Source: JBBRMW01 sp965246845
Lineage (GTDB): Bacteria > Chloroflexota > Anaerolineae > Aggregatilineales > UBA2796
Reading direction: 5' to 3'
Assembly (NCBI GenBank): GCA_965246845.1
Contig: CBDFFR010000011.1
Span: 1-64,000, forward strand
DNA length: 64,000 bases
A program made the position numbers and the translations under genes. The notes below the pieces were generated by a model, which worked only from the letters and a program-made list of their open reading frames with translations, did no database searches and was not told where the DNA came from. Of the stretch, positions 25,449 through 35,225 are shown piece after piece. How positions within the stretch are numbered: the stretch's first letter is position 1; every line of letters starts with the position of its first letter.

Positions 25449-26699
25449 ATGAACGATCTGGTTTTGCGCAATTGCCGCCCGCATCGCGCGGCGCAGTCGG
25501 TCGATATTCTGGTGCGGGAGGGTCGCATCGCGCAAATTGCGCCGTCCCCGGCGGCGTTCACAGACAGCGATATTGATACGACGCTCGATTGCGAGGACAA
25601 CCTCGTGACGCCGCCCTTCGTCGAGTCGCATATTCACCTCGACTCGGTGCTGGCGGCCGGACAACCGCGCTTCAACGCGAGCGGTACGCTTTTCGAGGGC
25701 ATCCAGCTTTGGGGCGAGCGCAAGCAATCGCTGACGCGCGAGGATGTACAGACACGCGCCCTCGAAGCGCTGCGGATGATGGCCGCGCAGGGCGTCCTCT
25801 ACGTGCGAACGCACGTAGATACGACAGAGCCGACGCTAACCGCGCTCGATGCGCTGCTCGAACTCGCGGACAGCGTGAAGGACTGGATCACTGTGCAGGT
25901 GGTCGCCTTTCCGCAGGATGGCATCTTCTCGCGCCCGGAAAACGCGGGCTTGCTTGAAACCGCGTTGCAACGTGGCGCGCACGCGGTCGGCGGCATCCCG
26001 CACTATGAACTCACACGCGAAGACGGCGTACAGTCTGTGATCCGCGCCTTCGACCTCGCGGGTAAATACGACCGCCTGATCGATATTCATTGCGATGAAA
26101 TTGACGATGAGCAATCGCGCTTCGTGGAAGTGATCGTCGCGGAGGCGATCAAGCGTGGCAACGGTGAGCGCGTTTCTGCGAGCCACACCACTGCGTTCGG
26201 CTCGTACAACGATGCCTACGCCTATAAATTTATGGGCTTTCTGCGGCGCACCAATGTCAATTTCATCGCCAACCCGCTGATCAATATCACGCTGCAAGGG
26301 CGTATGGATAGTTACCCGAAGCGGCGCGGCCTGACGCGCGTGAAGGAACTCTGGCAGGCGGGCTTCAACGTCAGTCTGGGGCAGGATTGCATCTTCGACC
26401 CCTGGTACATCTTCGGGACGGGGAGCCTAATCGGGGTCGCGCACATGACGGTTCACGTCGCGCAGATGACCGGACTCGCGGAGATCGACGGCTGCTTCGA
26501 TATGATCACGGGCAACGGTGCGCGGTCGCTGCACATTCAGGATTACGGTTTGCAGGTCGGCAACCCGGCCAATATTGTCGTGTTGCCCGTCAAAACGGCG
26601 TTCGATGCGCTGCGCTATCAGGTCACACCGCGCTATGTCGTTTCACGCGGGAAGGTTATTGCGCAGACCGCGCCCGCGCTGACGACGCTGGATGTATAA
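25449..26699 (+). CDS. codA: Cytosine deaminase
   Basis: Converts cytosine to uracil and ammonia in pyrimidine salvage. The 416-residue amidohydrolase aligns end to end with E. coli CodA: metal ligands in HIHLD, substrate loop VAFPQDGI, HCDEIDDEQSRFVE with the catalytic Glu, SHTTA, and the C-terminal NIVVLP. The usual GHDDVFDPW block reads GQDCIFDPW: the metal-binding Asp is kept but the flanking His and second Asp are replaced by Gln and Cys. The second Asp (D314 in E. coli) touches substrate, so specificity may differ. It is divergent from the BMP importer, which probably supplies its substrate. Confidence 0.93.
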   Translation: MNDLVLRNCRPHRAAQSVDILVREGRIAQIAPSPAAFTDSDIDTTLDCEDNLVTPPFVESHIHLDSVLAAGQPRFNASGTLFEGIQLWGERKQSLTREDVQTRALEALRMMAAQGVLYVRTHVDTTEPTLTALDALLELADSVKDWITVQVVAFPQDGIFSRPENAGLLETALQRGAHAVGGIPHYELTREDGVQSVIRAFDLAGKYDRLIDIHCDEIDDEQSRFVEVIVAEAIKRGNGERVSASHTTAFGSYNDAYAYKFMGFLRRTNVNFIANPLINITLQGRMDSYPKRRGLTRVKELWQAGFNVSLGQDCIFDPWYIFGTGSLIGVAHMTVHVAQMTGLAEIDGCFDMITGNGARSLHIQDYGLQVGNPANIVVLPVKTAFDALRYQVTPRYVVSRGKVIAQTAPALTTLDV

Positions 26700-26719
26700 A
26701 ACCATATAGAAATAAAGAC

Positions 26720-26745
26720 GGGCGGACACATCGGTCCGCCCCTAC
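26720..26745 (-). repeat. REP element, GGGCGGAC/GTCCGCCC stem
   Basis: Complete palindrome ending CCCCTAC between convergent codA and the VIT/VWA gene. A GCGCGTTGGTG linker-like tail follows without an obvious second REP. Confidence 0.8.
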
Positions 26746-26768
26746 GAAAACCCGCGCGTTGGTGCAGA

Positions 26769-28943
26769 TTACGGCGCGATCTGGTACGCCGCATCCCCGA
26801 TTACGACCGTCCAGCGCTCGCCGAGCGCGGCGACCTCGCGCAGGTCGGGATATTGATCCAGTAGCTTGAAGTAATCATCGCTGAGGAACGTCACCTTCGT
26901 GAGCTTCTGCTTCGTGGCGTCGAACGTGGTATCGACCCATTCCGTGCCTTTCAGCGCGAAGGTGCGGCTGCCGACGCTACGCAACTGCGCGTTTGCGCTG
27001 GCTTCCGGCGCGGCGGCCTGTGCCTTCTGGTTGGCGTCGGACGCCTGATTGACCGCACCCGCTCCACTCTGCGAAGCAGTAGTCGCGGAATAGGTTGGCA
27101 GTGCCGCCACCGAGCGCGGCGCACCCGCTACCAGCGTGCTGGCAGGCGCGTTGGCGACGGGCTGGCTGCCCGGCTCCTGCGCGAGGAAGGCGGTGTACGG
27201 CGTCAGGATACCGAAGCGGATCGAGAGTTTCTTCACCGACTCGACCAGTTCTGCTGTCTCGCCCTTGAGCCGGATCGTGTTCAACAGCGCCCCAATGCGG
27301 CGCGTCGCCCACAGCCGCGCGACGAACGGCTGCCCGCCCGCGTTCTCGCGGAACTCCAGCCCGTCATAGGTGTAGGTCTGCGCGGAGTCGCTCTGCTTGC
27401 CGGTCAGCTTCGCTGTGGCTGTCCCGCCCCGACGATAGCGCCCGGTGATGATCAACTGATTGCCCGCAAAAAGGTCCGGCAGCGGCGCGCCGGGATACAA
27501 ATCATCGACCGTGAAGTCGCCGAGGTCCAGCTTGAGATCGGTCAATACGGGCGCGGTGATCTTGTTATAGAGCGCGCTCACCTTCGCTTCGATGTCTTCC
27601 GCCGGACGGACGTACACCGATTGCCCGCGATTTTCGCTGCTCAGGGTATCCAGCAGGAACGTATTCACATCGTCGCCGACGCCGAACGCGAACAGGCGCA
27701 GGTTGGATTTGGCACGGGCACGCACCCCGGCGAGGATTTGATCGATGCGCGTCTCGCCTTCGGTCGGCTGGCCGTCCGTCATGAATAGCACGCTCGTCAG
27801 CCGCGAGGGGTCGATCTGTTCCGTAGCCTGTGTGAGCGCGGCATCGATATTTGTGCCGCCTTCGGCGTTGAGGCGCGTGACCCAGTTCGCGGCGTCAGCG
27901 GCCTGCGAGACGGGCTGCGGCTTCATCGCGTAGAGTTTGTACCCGGTGCTGAATGCGACCACGTTGAAGCGATCCTCCGGGTTCAGGCGCGCGAGGACGA
28001 AACGCGCGGCGGCGCGTGCCTGGTCCCACTTTTTGCCCTGCATCGAGCCGGATTGATCCAGTACGAGGATTACATCTTTGGGCGCGACCCGCACGTTATC
28101 GACGCGGAACGGCGGCGTCAACATGAGCATGAAGTAGCCGTCTTCGTTGGCGCTCTCGCGATAGGTGAGCAGCGTCGCGCCAATGCCGCCATTCGACAGG
28201 CTGTAATACAGCGAGAAATCGTCGGTTGGTGCGCCCGTCGCGCTCTCGAAGCCGACATCGACGTGTCGATCATCCTTGCGGCTGACCGCGACGCGCGTAT
28301 CCGGCGAATAAACGTTGCCAATCGGGTCTTTACTGCTAATCGATACCGAAACGCTGACCTGCCGCGCCGGGATTTTCGTAACGTAATCGGCCTTGAGCGG
28401 ATACAGGTAGCCGAGTAGCCCGTTTTCGGCTTTGAGCAGGTGCGAATAGGTAAGCTGCACCTTGCGCGTTTCGCCGGGCGCGATTGGGAATATCTTCGCC
28501 TGCACTGCCTGCCGTCCGACGTATTGCAGAAGCGCCGGGTCGCGCAATTTGCGTACGGTTTCGTTGTAAATGGCGCGTGCCTGATTGACATCCAGAAGCT
28601 GCGCCTTAACGGGTTCGCCATTGATATAAAGCGTCAGGTTCGTAATCGCGGCTTCGGGCGGCAGCGGGAACAGGTATTCGCCTTCCGCAACGCGCGAACC
28701 CTCGTTCAGAAATTCCTGTTCGATGCTCGTGGTCGCGACCTGATCCTCGATGGTGACGCGGACGCGGTGCGCCTTGAGCGTGACGGACCCATCCAGCGGG
28801 CGCGGGGGTGGGATTTCCGTAATCGCGACTTGGTTGATCACCGGCAGTATCGAGCAGCCGCAGGCCACTTTCGATTGTGCCGCGACGGTCAACCCCGCCG
28901 CGCCGAAAACACCGAACAACAGGATAACCAATAGCTTTTTCAT
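26769..28943 (-). CDS. VIT and von Willebrand factor A domain protein
   Basis: A 724-residue exported protein. ATG 28943 (GGAG 9 nt upstream) starts a signal peptide (MKKLLVILLFGVFGAAGLTVAAQ). A Cys-rich start (ACGCSIL) precedes the VIT domain at about 40-170 (TIEDQVATTSIEQEFLNEG, FPLPPEAAITN). The VWA domain at about 285-460 has an intact MIDAS (DQSGS ... MTDGQ). The remainder is a beta-rich C-terminal region with an Ala/Ser linker. Such proteins resemble inter-alpha-trypsin inhibitor heavy chains; the bacterial role is unclear, likely adhesion or envelope assembly. A sortase signal is not seen. Confidence 0.9.
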   Translation of the reverse strand: MKKLLVILLFGVFGAAGLTVAAQSKVACGCSILPVINQVAITEIPPPRPLDGSVTLKAHRVRVTIEDQVATTSIEQEFLNEGSRVAEGEYLFPLPPEAAITNLTLYINGEPVKAQLLDVNQARAIYNETVRKLRDPALLQYVGRQAVQAKIFPIAPGETRKVQLTYSHLLKAENGLLGYLYPLKADYVTKIPARQVSVSVSISSKDPIGNVYSPDTRVAVSRKDDRHVDVGFESATGAPTDDFSLYYSLSNGGIGATLLTYRESANEDGYFMLMLTPPFRVDNVRVAPKDVILVLDQSGSMQGKKWDQARAAARFVLARLNPEDRFNVVAFSTGYKLYAMKPQPVSQAADAANWVTRLNAEGGTNIDAALTQATEQIDPSRLTSVLFMTDGQPTEGETRIDQILAGVRARAKSNLRLFAFGVGDDVNTFLLDTLSSENRGQSVYVRPAEDIEAKVSALYNKITAPVLTDLKLDLGDFTVDDLYPGAPLPDLFAGNQLIITGRYRRGGTATAKLTGKQSDSAQTYTYDGLEFRENAGGQPFVARLWATRRIGALLNTIRLKGETAELVESVKKLSIRFGILTPYTAFLAQEPGSQPVANAPASTLVAGAPRSVAALPTYSATTASQSGAGAVNQASDANQKAQAAAPEASANAQLRSVGSRTFALKGTEWVDTTFDATKQKLTKVTFLSDDYFKLLDQYPDLREVAALGERWTVVIGDAAYQIAP

Positions 28944-29013
28944 CGTCGTGAACTCCGTTCGTTTTGCCGTGATGATGGTGAAACGACGGTGGGCGTGGTT
29001 TTGTTCCACGTTG

Positions 29014-29445
29014 TTATGAAGGGATCATCCCCAGTTGTTGAAGTAATTGCAGGATGTCCGCGCAGAGCCAGTATTCGACGATTTTCCCGTCTTCGACGCG
29101 AAGCATGTCCATACCTGCATACTCGATGTGTTTCCCTATCGCGGCAGGCGAAGCACCGGGCATTCCACCCTGATACGTGGCACGAAAGACCCATCGGCCA
29201 GCCATCATATTGTCATCTGAGAGGGGACCGACATTGGTTGTGAAAGTGGCGTCGGCGAAGGCCGCTACCGCCCCACCAATCCACTGCTTCATCCCTGCAG
29301 GTCCGCGAACTTCAGCAGGGCTATTGCCAGCGGGCGCAAAATGAGCAATGAAATTTGGCGCGAGAATGTCATCTGCCACAGACAGATTTCCATTCCACAT
29401 TTCAATCCACGTGTTCCAGAGTGCTTTATTCGTTTGCGAAGACAT
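29014..29445 (-). CDS. SnoaL-like / ester cyclase family protein
   Basis: A 143-residue alpha+beta barrel protein of the SnoaL-like polyketide-cyclase/NTF2 superfamily. The pattern WIEMWNGNLSVADDILAPNFIAHF near the start and ADATFTTNVG, GRWVFRATYQGG and DGKIVEYW later is typical. Substrate unknown. ATG 29445 with AGAAGGA before it is chosen; a longer frame would consume the promoter. Its promoter overlaps the operator for the divergent TetR gene, so it is almost certainly the TetR target. Confidence 0.88.
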   Translation of the reverse strand: MSSQTNKALWNTWIEMWNGNLSVADDILAPNFIAHFAPAGNSPAEVRGPAGMKQWIGGAVAAFADATFTTNVGPLSDDNMMAGRWVFRATYQGGMPGASPAAIGKHIEYAGMDMLRVEDGKIVEYWLCADILQLLQQLGMIPS

Positions 29446-29497
29446 GGGTAGTTCCTTCTCTTTACCTTTGACCTGGTTTTGGTTACGATTACGAGTA

Positions 29498-29532
29498 TTC
29501 ATTCGTAATTCAAATTCGATTATACGAATGAA
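29498..29532. promoter_or_regulatory. TetR operator: 10-bp perfect inverted repeat
   Basis: TTCATTCGTA (29498-29507) and TACGAATGAA (29523-29532) are exact reverse complements, separated by 15 bp (centre-to-centre 25 bp). The right half lies over the -10 and spacer of the SnoaL-gene promoter, and the left half near its start site, so binding should block transcription. Confidence 0.75.
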
Positions 29533-29547
29533 ATATCGTATTGTCAA
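29519..29547 (-). promoter_or_regulatory. Consensus promoter of the SnoaL-like gene
   Basis: TTGACA (29542-29547), 17-bp spacer, TATAAT (29519-29524). A perfect sigma-70 promoter, overlapped by the TetR-type inverted repeat. Confidence 0.88.
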
Positions 29548-29575
29548 CATTGTCTATTCAAAGGAGAGGTAGAGC

Positions 29576-30196
29576 ATGGGAGAAAATCAGGAACGGCGTC
29601 AGGCTCACCGTCAAAAGCGTGGTCTGCTCCGCGTGGATGAAATCCTGCATACTGCCGGATTGCTCTTTGCCGAGGTCGGCTACGACAACACGACGACCAT
29701 TATGATCGCTGCACGTGCAGGCCTTTCGCCAGGTTCACTGTATCAATTTTTCCCGAATAAAGAAGCGATAGTGCAAGCATTCGCAGCACAGGCAGTCGAA
29801 CAACTCCATCAGATATACGATAATCTCCTTTCGTCCGCGGTGATCAGCCTGCCTCTCCAGGCTTTTCTTGATACCTTCATTGACAGGCTCGTTGCCTTCA
29901 ATCAGAAAGTTCCCGGCTATCTGGCGCTTGCTTTCGGATCGACTATTTCTTCACCACTGGCGCTTGTCCTGGCGGATTTACAGCAAGGCGTCGCAGCACA
30001 TCTGGACGCGCTGTTTGCGGCGCGTTGGCCTGAAAGTACAGAGGAAGAACGACGGCTGCCGTTGCTCGTCTCATACCGTCTTTTTCTGGCGCTCCTTCCA
30101 CTGGTGCTACAGAGTGACGAGGAACAGCAAAATGCGATTGTGCGTGAATTGAAGACCGTGTTATACAGATACTGGGAACCGATGATAGGCGTCTAA
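29576..30196 (+). CDS. TetR family transcriptional regulator
   Basis: A 206-residue repressor-type protein. The N-terminal helix-turn-helix (ILHTAGLLFAEVGYDNTTTIMIAARAGLSPGSLYQFFPNKEAI, residues about 22-65) is canonical. The C-terminal helical region probably binds a ligand. AAAGGAGAGG precedes the ATG at 29576. The gap to the divergent SnoaL-like gene contains a perfect inverted repeat over a consensus promoter, so it probably represses that gene, and perhaps itself. The inducer is unknown. Base composition is somewhat more AT-rich than in neighbouring genes. Confidence 0.93.
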   Translation: MGENQERRQAHRQKRGLLRVDEILHTAGLLFAEVGYDNTTTIMIAARAGLSPGSLYQFFPNKEAIVQAFAAQAVEQLHQIYDNLLSSAVISLPLQAFLDTFIDRLVAFNQKVPGYLALAFGSTISSPLALVLADLQQGVAAHLDALFAARWPESTEEERRLPLLVSYRLFLALLPLVLQSDEEQQNAIVRELKTVLYRYWEPMIGV

Positions 30197-30278
30197 AAGC
30201 GTGTCTGGGGTTATGAGAATATTTTTCCAAGTCATGTTTGACAGTACAAATGACCGCCGCCGTGCATCAACGCAGCCT

Positions 30279-30308
30279 TGACGCACCCACCGCCTCTATA
30301 GTAGAATC
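30279..30308 (+). promoter_or_regulatory. Candidate promoter of the rpsL operon
   Basis: TTGACG (30279-30284) and TAGAAT (30303-30308), 18-bp spacer. This would give an mRNA leader of about 170 nt before rpsL. The region 30197-30278 shows nothing else. Confidence 0.5.
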
Positions 30309-30314
30309 ACCTCT

Positions 30315-30488
30315 TGCAGCGGACCGCACCCACGCTTTTGTCGTGGCAATGCTGTCTAACTGAACGAGACACTCCCGGCGGGCTGCCATTGACTGCGTTA
30401 GCAGAATGCAGCCTACCGTTGTGTAAGGATAAAAAACGGGCATCAAGCCCGTTGATCGTGCCTGATAGCTATGTAGAGGGACCTCTGA
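30315..30488 (+). other. rpsL 5' leader with hairpin
   Basis: No gene. A clear 7-bp hairpin AACGGGC-ATCAA-GCCCGTT lies at 30435-30453, and the segment 30335-30420 has several short complementary runs (GCAGAATGCAGCC, CCGGCGGGCTGCC). There is no U-run, so it is not a classic attenuator; a ribosomal-protein binding leader is possible. Confidence 0.4.
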
Positions 30489-30941
30489 ATGCCCACCATC
30501 AACCAACTTGTGCGGAAGGGCCGCCAGCCGAAGCGCGGCAAGAGCAAATCACCTGCGCTTCAATTTTCATTCAATGCCTACAAGCAGAAGCGCAACGAGA
30601 AGGCGGGTGGCAGCCCGCAAAAGCGCGGTATCTGCACGCAGGTCCGTACCACCACCCCCAAGAAGCCGAACTCGGCGCTACGCAAGATTGCGCGCGTGCG
30701 CCTCTCGAACGGCCTTGAAGTGACGGCCTATATTCCGGGCGAAGGTCACGGCTTGCAGGAACACAGCGTCGTCCTCGTGCGTGGTGGCCGTGTGAAAGAC
30801 CTGCCGGGCGTGCGCTATCACATTGTACGCGGCACGCTCGATTGCGATGGCGTCAAGGGCCGCGAACAGAGCCGCAGCAAGTACGGCGCGAAGCGCCCGA
30901 AGCCGGGTCAGCCCGCCGCAGCGGTCAAGAAGAAGAAGTAG
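30489..30941 (+). CDS. rpsL: 30S ribosomal protein S12
   Basis: Decoding-centre protein of the small subunit and the classic target of streptomycin-resistance mutations. The core PKKPNSALRKIARVRL and GEGHNLQEH-like GEGHGLQEHSVVLVRGGRVKDLPGVRYH are intact. At 150 residues it is longer than the usual 124 because of an insertion of about 15 residues after SPAL (residues 25-42) and a Lys/Pro-rich tail. It leads the rpsL-rpsG-fusA-tuf series, after a long leader. Confidence 0.97.
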   Translation: MPTINQLVRKGRQPKRGKSKSPALQFSFNAYKQKRNEKAGGSPQKRGICTQVRTTTPKKPNSALRKIARVRLSNGLEVTAYIPGEGHGLQEHSVVLVRGGRVKDLPGVRYHIVRGTLDCDGVKGREQSRSKYGAKRPKPGQPAAAVKKKK

Positions 30942-30957
30942 AGAAGGGTTACTCACG

Positions 30958-31434
30958 ATGTCCAGAAGAAGCCGCGCGCCGAAGCGTACCGTTTTGCCGG
31001 ATGCGAAATACAACAGCATTCTTGTCACCATGTTCGTTAACCGCATGATGTACGGGGGCAAGCGCAGCACCGCGCGCCACGTCATGTATGAAGCATTTAC
31101 GTTGATCGAAGATCGCGTCAAGCGCGAAAACAGCGGGCTGGAAACCTTCGAGCAGGCGATTCGCAACGTCACGCCCGCCGTCGAAGTCAAGCCACGCCGT
31201 GTCGGTGGGTCCACCTATCAGGTCCCGGTCGAAGTCGAGTCGGCGCGCGGCCTCAGCCTCGCGATCCGCTGGCTGCTCGCGGCGGCGCGTTCGCGCACCG
31301 GGCGCAGCATGGCCGAAAAGCTGGCCGCTGAACTGATGGATGGCGCGAACGGCACGGGCAACGCGCTCAAAAAGAAAGATGAAACCCAAAAGATGGCCGA
31401 TGCGAACCGCGCGTTCGCGAGCTATCGCTTCTAG
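30958..31434 (+). CDS. rpsG: 30S ribosomal protein S7
   Basis: Primary 16S rRNA binder that organises the head of the small subunit; 158 residues. It starts at ATG 30958 (MSRRSRAPKR), 16 nt after rpsL. The frame is open upstream only by overlapping rpsL. Typical segments: FVNRMMYGGKRSTA, PAVEVKPRRVGGSTYQVPVEV and RTGRSMAEKLAAELMDGANGTG. The str-operon autoregulator in many bacteria. Confidence 0.97.
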   Translation: MSRRSRAPKRTVLPDAKYNSILVTMFVNRMMYGGKRSTARHVMYEAFTLIEDRVKRENSGLETFEQAIRNVTPAVEVKPRRVGGSTYQVPVEVESARGLSLAIRWLLAAARSRTGRSMAEKLAAELMDGANGTGNALKKKDETQKMADANRAFASYRF

Positions 31435-31450
31435 CAAGGGATGAATCACA

Positions 31451-33550
31451 ATGGCTAAGGGTATCGCAGGCGCTACGCTCGACCTGCACAAGGTCCGCAA
31501 CATCGGGATCATTGCGCACATCGATGCGGGCAAAACGACAACGACAGAACGAATTCTATACTTCACGGGTATGGTTCACAAAATCGGTGAAGTCCACGAC
31601 GGCGCAGCCACGACGGACTACATGGATCAGGAACGCGAACGCGGGATCACGATCACCGCCGCCGCCGTGACCAGCCGTTGGCACGACACGCAAATCAACC
31701 TGATTGACACCCCCGGACACATCGACTTCACTGCCGAAGTGCAGCGTTCGCTGCGCGTCCTCGATGGTGGTGTGGTCGTCTTCGACGGCGTGGCGGGCGT
31801 CGAGCCGCAATCCGAAACCGTGTGGCGTCAGGCCGATAAATACGGCGTGCCGCGCATTTGCTTCATCAACAAGATGGACCGCACGGGCGCGAACTTCCAG
31901 CGCTGCGTGGATATGATCGTAGACCGTCTCGGCGGCAACCCGGCGATCCTGCTGGTTCCATATGGCGAAGGCGACCGCTTTGGCGGCCTGCTCGACATCC
32001 TCAACCGCAAGCTGGTCCTCTATGGGAACAACGAAGGAACCGACATCAAGATTGTCGATGTCCCGGCGGATGCGATGGAACTGGTTGAAACCACCCGCGC
32101 GCAGTTAGTCGAGAAGATTGTCGAAACCGACGAAACGATGATGGAACGCTACCTGATGGAAGAGACCATCAGTATCGAAGAACTCACCGAAACGTTGCGT
32201 ATCGCGACCCTCGCGGGCAAGGTGCAGCCCGTCCTGACGGGTTCCGCGCTCAAGAACAAGGGCGTGCAGATTTTGCTGGATGCCGTCGTCGCCTATCTGC
32301 CCTCGCCACTCGATGTCGAAGCCACGCACGGCACGAACCCGAAGACGGATGCCGACGAAATCCGTACCGCCGATAACGAAGCGCCGCTGTCCGCGCTGGT
32401 CTTCAAGATCATCACGGACCCGTTCGTTGGCCGTCTGGCCTTCTTCCGCGTCTATTCGGGCGTGATGCGGACGGGTACGGGCGTCCTGAACAGCAGCAAG
32501 GACAAGCGCGAGCGGATTGGCCGTATCGTGCGTATGTTCGCAGACAAGCGCGAGGACGTGGATGAAGTACAGGCGGGTGACATCGCCGCGATCCTCGGCC
32601 TGAAGGACACCTTCACGGGCGATACGCTGTGCGATGAATCCAGGCCGATTGTGCTTGAGCAGATCACCTTCCCGGAGCCGGTCATCTCCGTCGCGGTTGA
32701 ACCGAAGACGAAGGCCGACCAGGACAAGATGGGTATCGCGCTCCGCAAGCTGGCCGAAGAAGACCCGACCTTCCGCGTCCACAGCGATGAACAGCTCGGC
32801 CAGACGATCATCGAAGGCATGGGCGAACTGCACCTCGAAGTGCTGGTCGAGCGGATGCGCCGCGAACACAAGGTCGAAGCGACGGTGGGCCGTCCGCGCG
32901 TCTCCTATCGCGAGACGATCACGCGCTCGATCCGCCACGACGAAGTATTCAAGCGGCAATCCGGCGGTAGCGGCCAGTATGCGCGCGTCGTGATTGAAAT
33001 CGAGCCGCTCCCGGACGATGTGAAGGAACCGTACATCATTGAGGATAAAGTCGTCGGCGGTACGATCCCGAAGGAATTCATCCGTCCGACCTTCGACGGC
33101 ATCAAAGCCGCGCTCGAAAACGGCATCCTCGCGGGCTACCCGGTCGTCGGCATCCGCGTCAAGCTGGTCGATGGCGCGTACCACGAAGTCGACTCGAGCA
33201 GCATGGCCTTTGAAATCGCCGGGTCCATCGCGATCAAGGCCGCCTTCCAGAAGGCCAAGCCGATCCTGCTTGAGCCGATGATGCAGGTCGAAGTGATCTC
33301 CCCCTCGGAGTACAACGGTACGCTGCTCGGCGACCTGATGAGCCGCCGCGCGATTGTCGAGACGACCGAAGGCCGTCCCGGTAACGCGCAGGCGATCAAG
33401 TGCCTCGTTCCGCTCGGTGAGATGTTCGGTTACGCGACCGACATCCGTAACATGAGCCAGGGACGCGGCCAGTTCACGATGGAATTCAGCAAGTATCTGC
33501 CCGCCCCCAAGAACGTCGAGGAAGAACTCGTCAAGGGTACGCAGAAGTAG
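31451..33550 (+). CDS. fusA: Elongation factor G
   Basis: Translocation GTPase of 699 residues. The G domain shows AHIDAGKTTTTERIL (G1), RGITITAAAV (G2), DTPGHIDF (G3) and NKMDRTGA (G4). Later segments such as PVISVAVEPKTKADQDKM (domain III) and SGGSGQYARV (domain IV) match EF-G rather than RRF-type or tetracycline-protection relatives. It follows rpsG by 16 nt. Single copy in this window. Confidence 0.98.
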   Translation: MAKGIAGATLDLHKVRNIGIIAHIDAGKTTTTERILYFTGMVHKIGEVHDGAATTDYMDQERERGITITAAAVTSRWHDTQINLIDTPGHIDFTAEVQRSLRVLDGGVVVFDGVAGVEPQSETVWRQADKYGVPRICFINKMDRTGANFQRCVDMIVDRLGGNPAILLVPYGEGDRFGGLLDILNRKLVLYGNNEGTDIKIVDVPADAMELVETTRAQLVEKIVETDETMMERYLMEETISIEELTETLRIATLAGKVQPVLTGSALKNKGVQILLDAVVAYLPSPLDVEATHGTNPKTDADEIRTADNEAPLSALVFKIITDPFVGRLAFFRVYSGVMRTGTGVLNSSKDKRERIGRIVRMFADKREDVDEVQAGDIAAILGLKDTFTGDTLCDESRPIVLEQITFPEPVISVAVEPKTKADQDKMGIALRKLAEEDPTFRVHSDEQLGQTIIEGMGELHLEVLVERMRREHKVEATVGRPRVSYRETITRSIRHDEVFKRQSGGSGQYARVVIEIEPLPDDVKEPYIIEDKVVGGTIPKEFIRPTFDGIKAALENGILAGYPVVGIRVKLVDGAYHEVDSSSMAFEIAGSIAIKAAFQKAKPILLEPMMQVEVISPSEYNGTLLGDLMSRRAIVETTEGRPGNAQAIKCLVPLGEMFGYATDIRNMSQGRGQFTMEFSKYLPAPKNVEEELVKGTQK

Positions 33551-33603
33551 GATTGTAGTTGTTGCCCCACCTGCACGGTGGGGCATATTGAGGATAGTGG
33601 GAA

Positions 33604-34803
<1,200 letters not shown>

Positions 34804-34830
34804 CAAACGCAGTCCGGGCATAACAACAGT

Positions 34831-34858
34831 CAGGGGCGGGTCCACAAACCCGCCCCTG
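34831..34858. repeat. 11-bp perfect hairpin between tuf and rpsJ (REP-like)
   Basis: CAGGGGCGGGT pairs exactly with ACCCGCCCCTG around a 6-nt loop. The stem resembles the GGGGCGG core of the dispersed REP palindromes but has CAGG in place of GTAGG. No T-run follows, so it is not a standard terminator; it may protect or cut the tuf/rpsJ transcript. Confidence 0.65.
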
Positions 34859-34902
34859 CGGTTCTCAAGCGCCCGGCGCGTAAAGGTTAACAACAGGGAT
34901 TT

Positions 34903-35211
34903 ATGGCAAACCAGAAGATTCGCATCCGCCTCAAAGCTTATGACCACCGCGTTCTCGACCAATCCGCACAGCGCATTGTCGAAACCGCAGAGCGCACCGG
35001 TGCGCGTGTGGTCGGTCCCGTCCCGCTACCCACGCGCATCGAGCGTTTCACCGTCAAGCGTTCGCCGTTCATCGATAAGAACAGCCAGGAACACTACGAG
35101 ATTCGCACGCACAAGCGCCTGATCGACGTTCTCAACCCGGATAGCAAGACGATTGACACGCTGATGCGGCTGAACTTGCCCGCAGGCGTGGACATCGAGA
35201 TCAAGATATAG
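34903..35211 (+). CDS. rpsJ: 30S ribosomal protein S10
   Basis: Small-subunit protein of 102 residues that also acts in transcription antitermination with NusB. Conserved segments: KIRIRLKAYDHRVLDQSAQRIVETAERTGA, GPVPLPTRIERFTV, and EIRTHKRLIDVLNP. First gene of the S10 operon order. A heptad-repeat hairpin follows before rplC. Confidence 0.97.
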   Translation: MANQKIRIRLKAYDHRVLDQSAQRIVETAERTGARVVGPVPLPTRIERFTVKRSPFIDKNSQEHYEIRTHKRLIDVLNPDSKTIDTLMRLNLPAGVDIEIKI

Positions 35212-35225
35212 CGCTCGGCAGTGCG

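Noticed and set aside
34831..34858. The hairpin after tuf as a transcription terminator.
   Set aside because: The stem is strong but no T-run follows and rpsJ continues the cluster; it looks like a REP variant.
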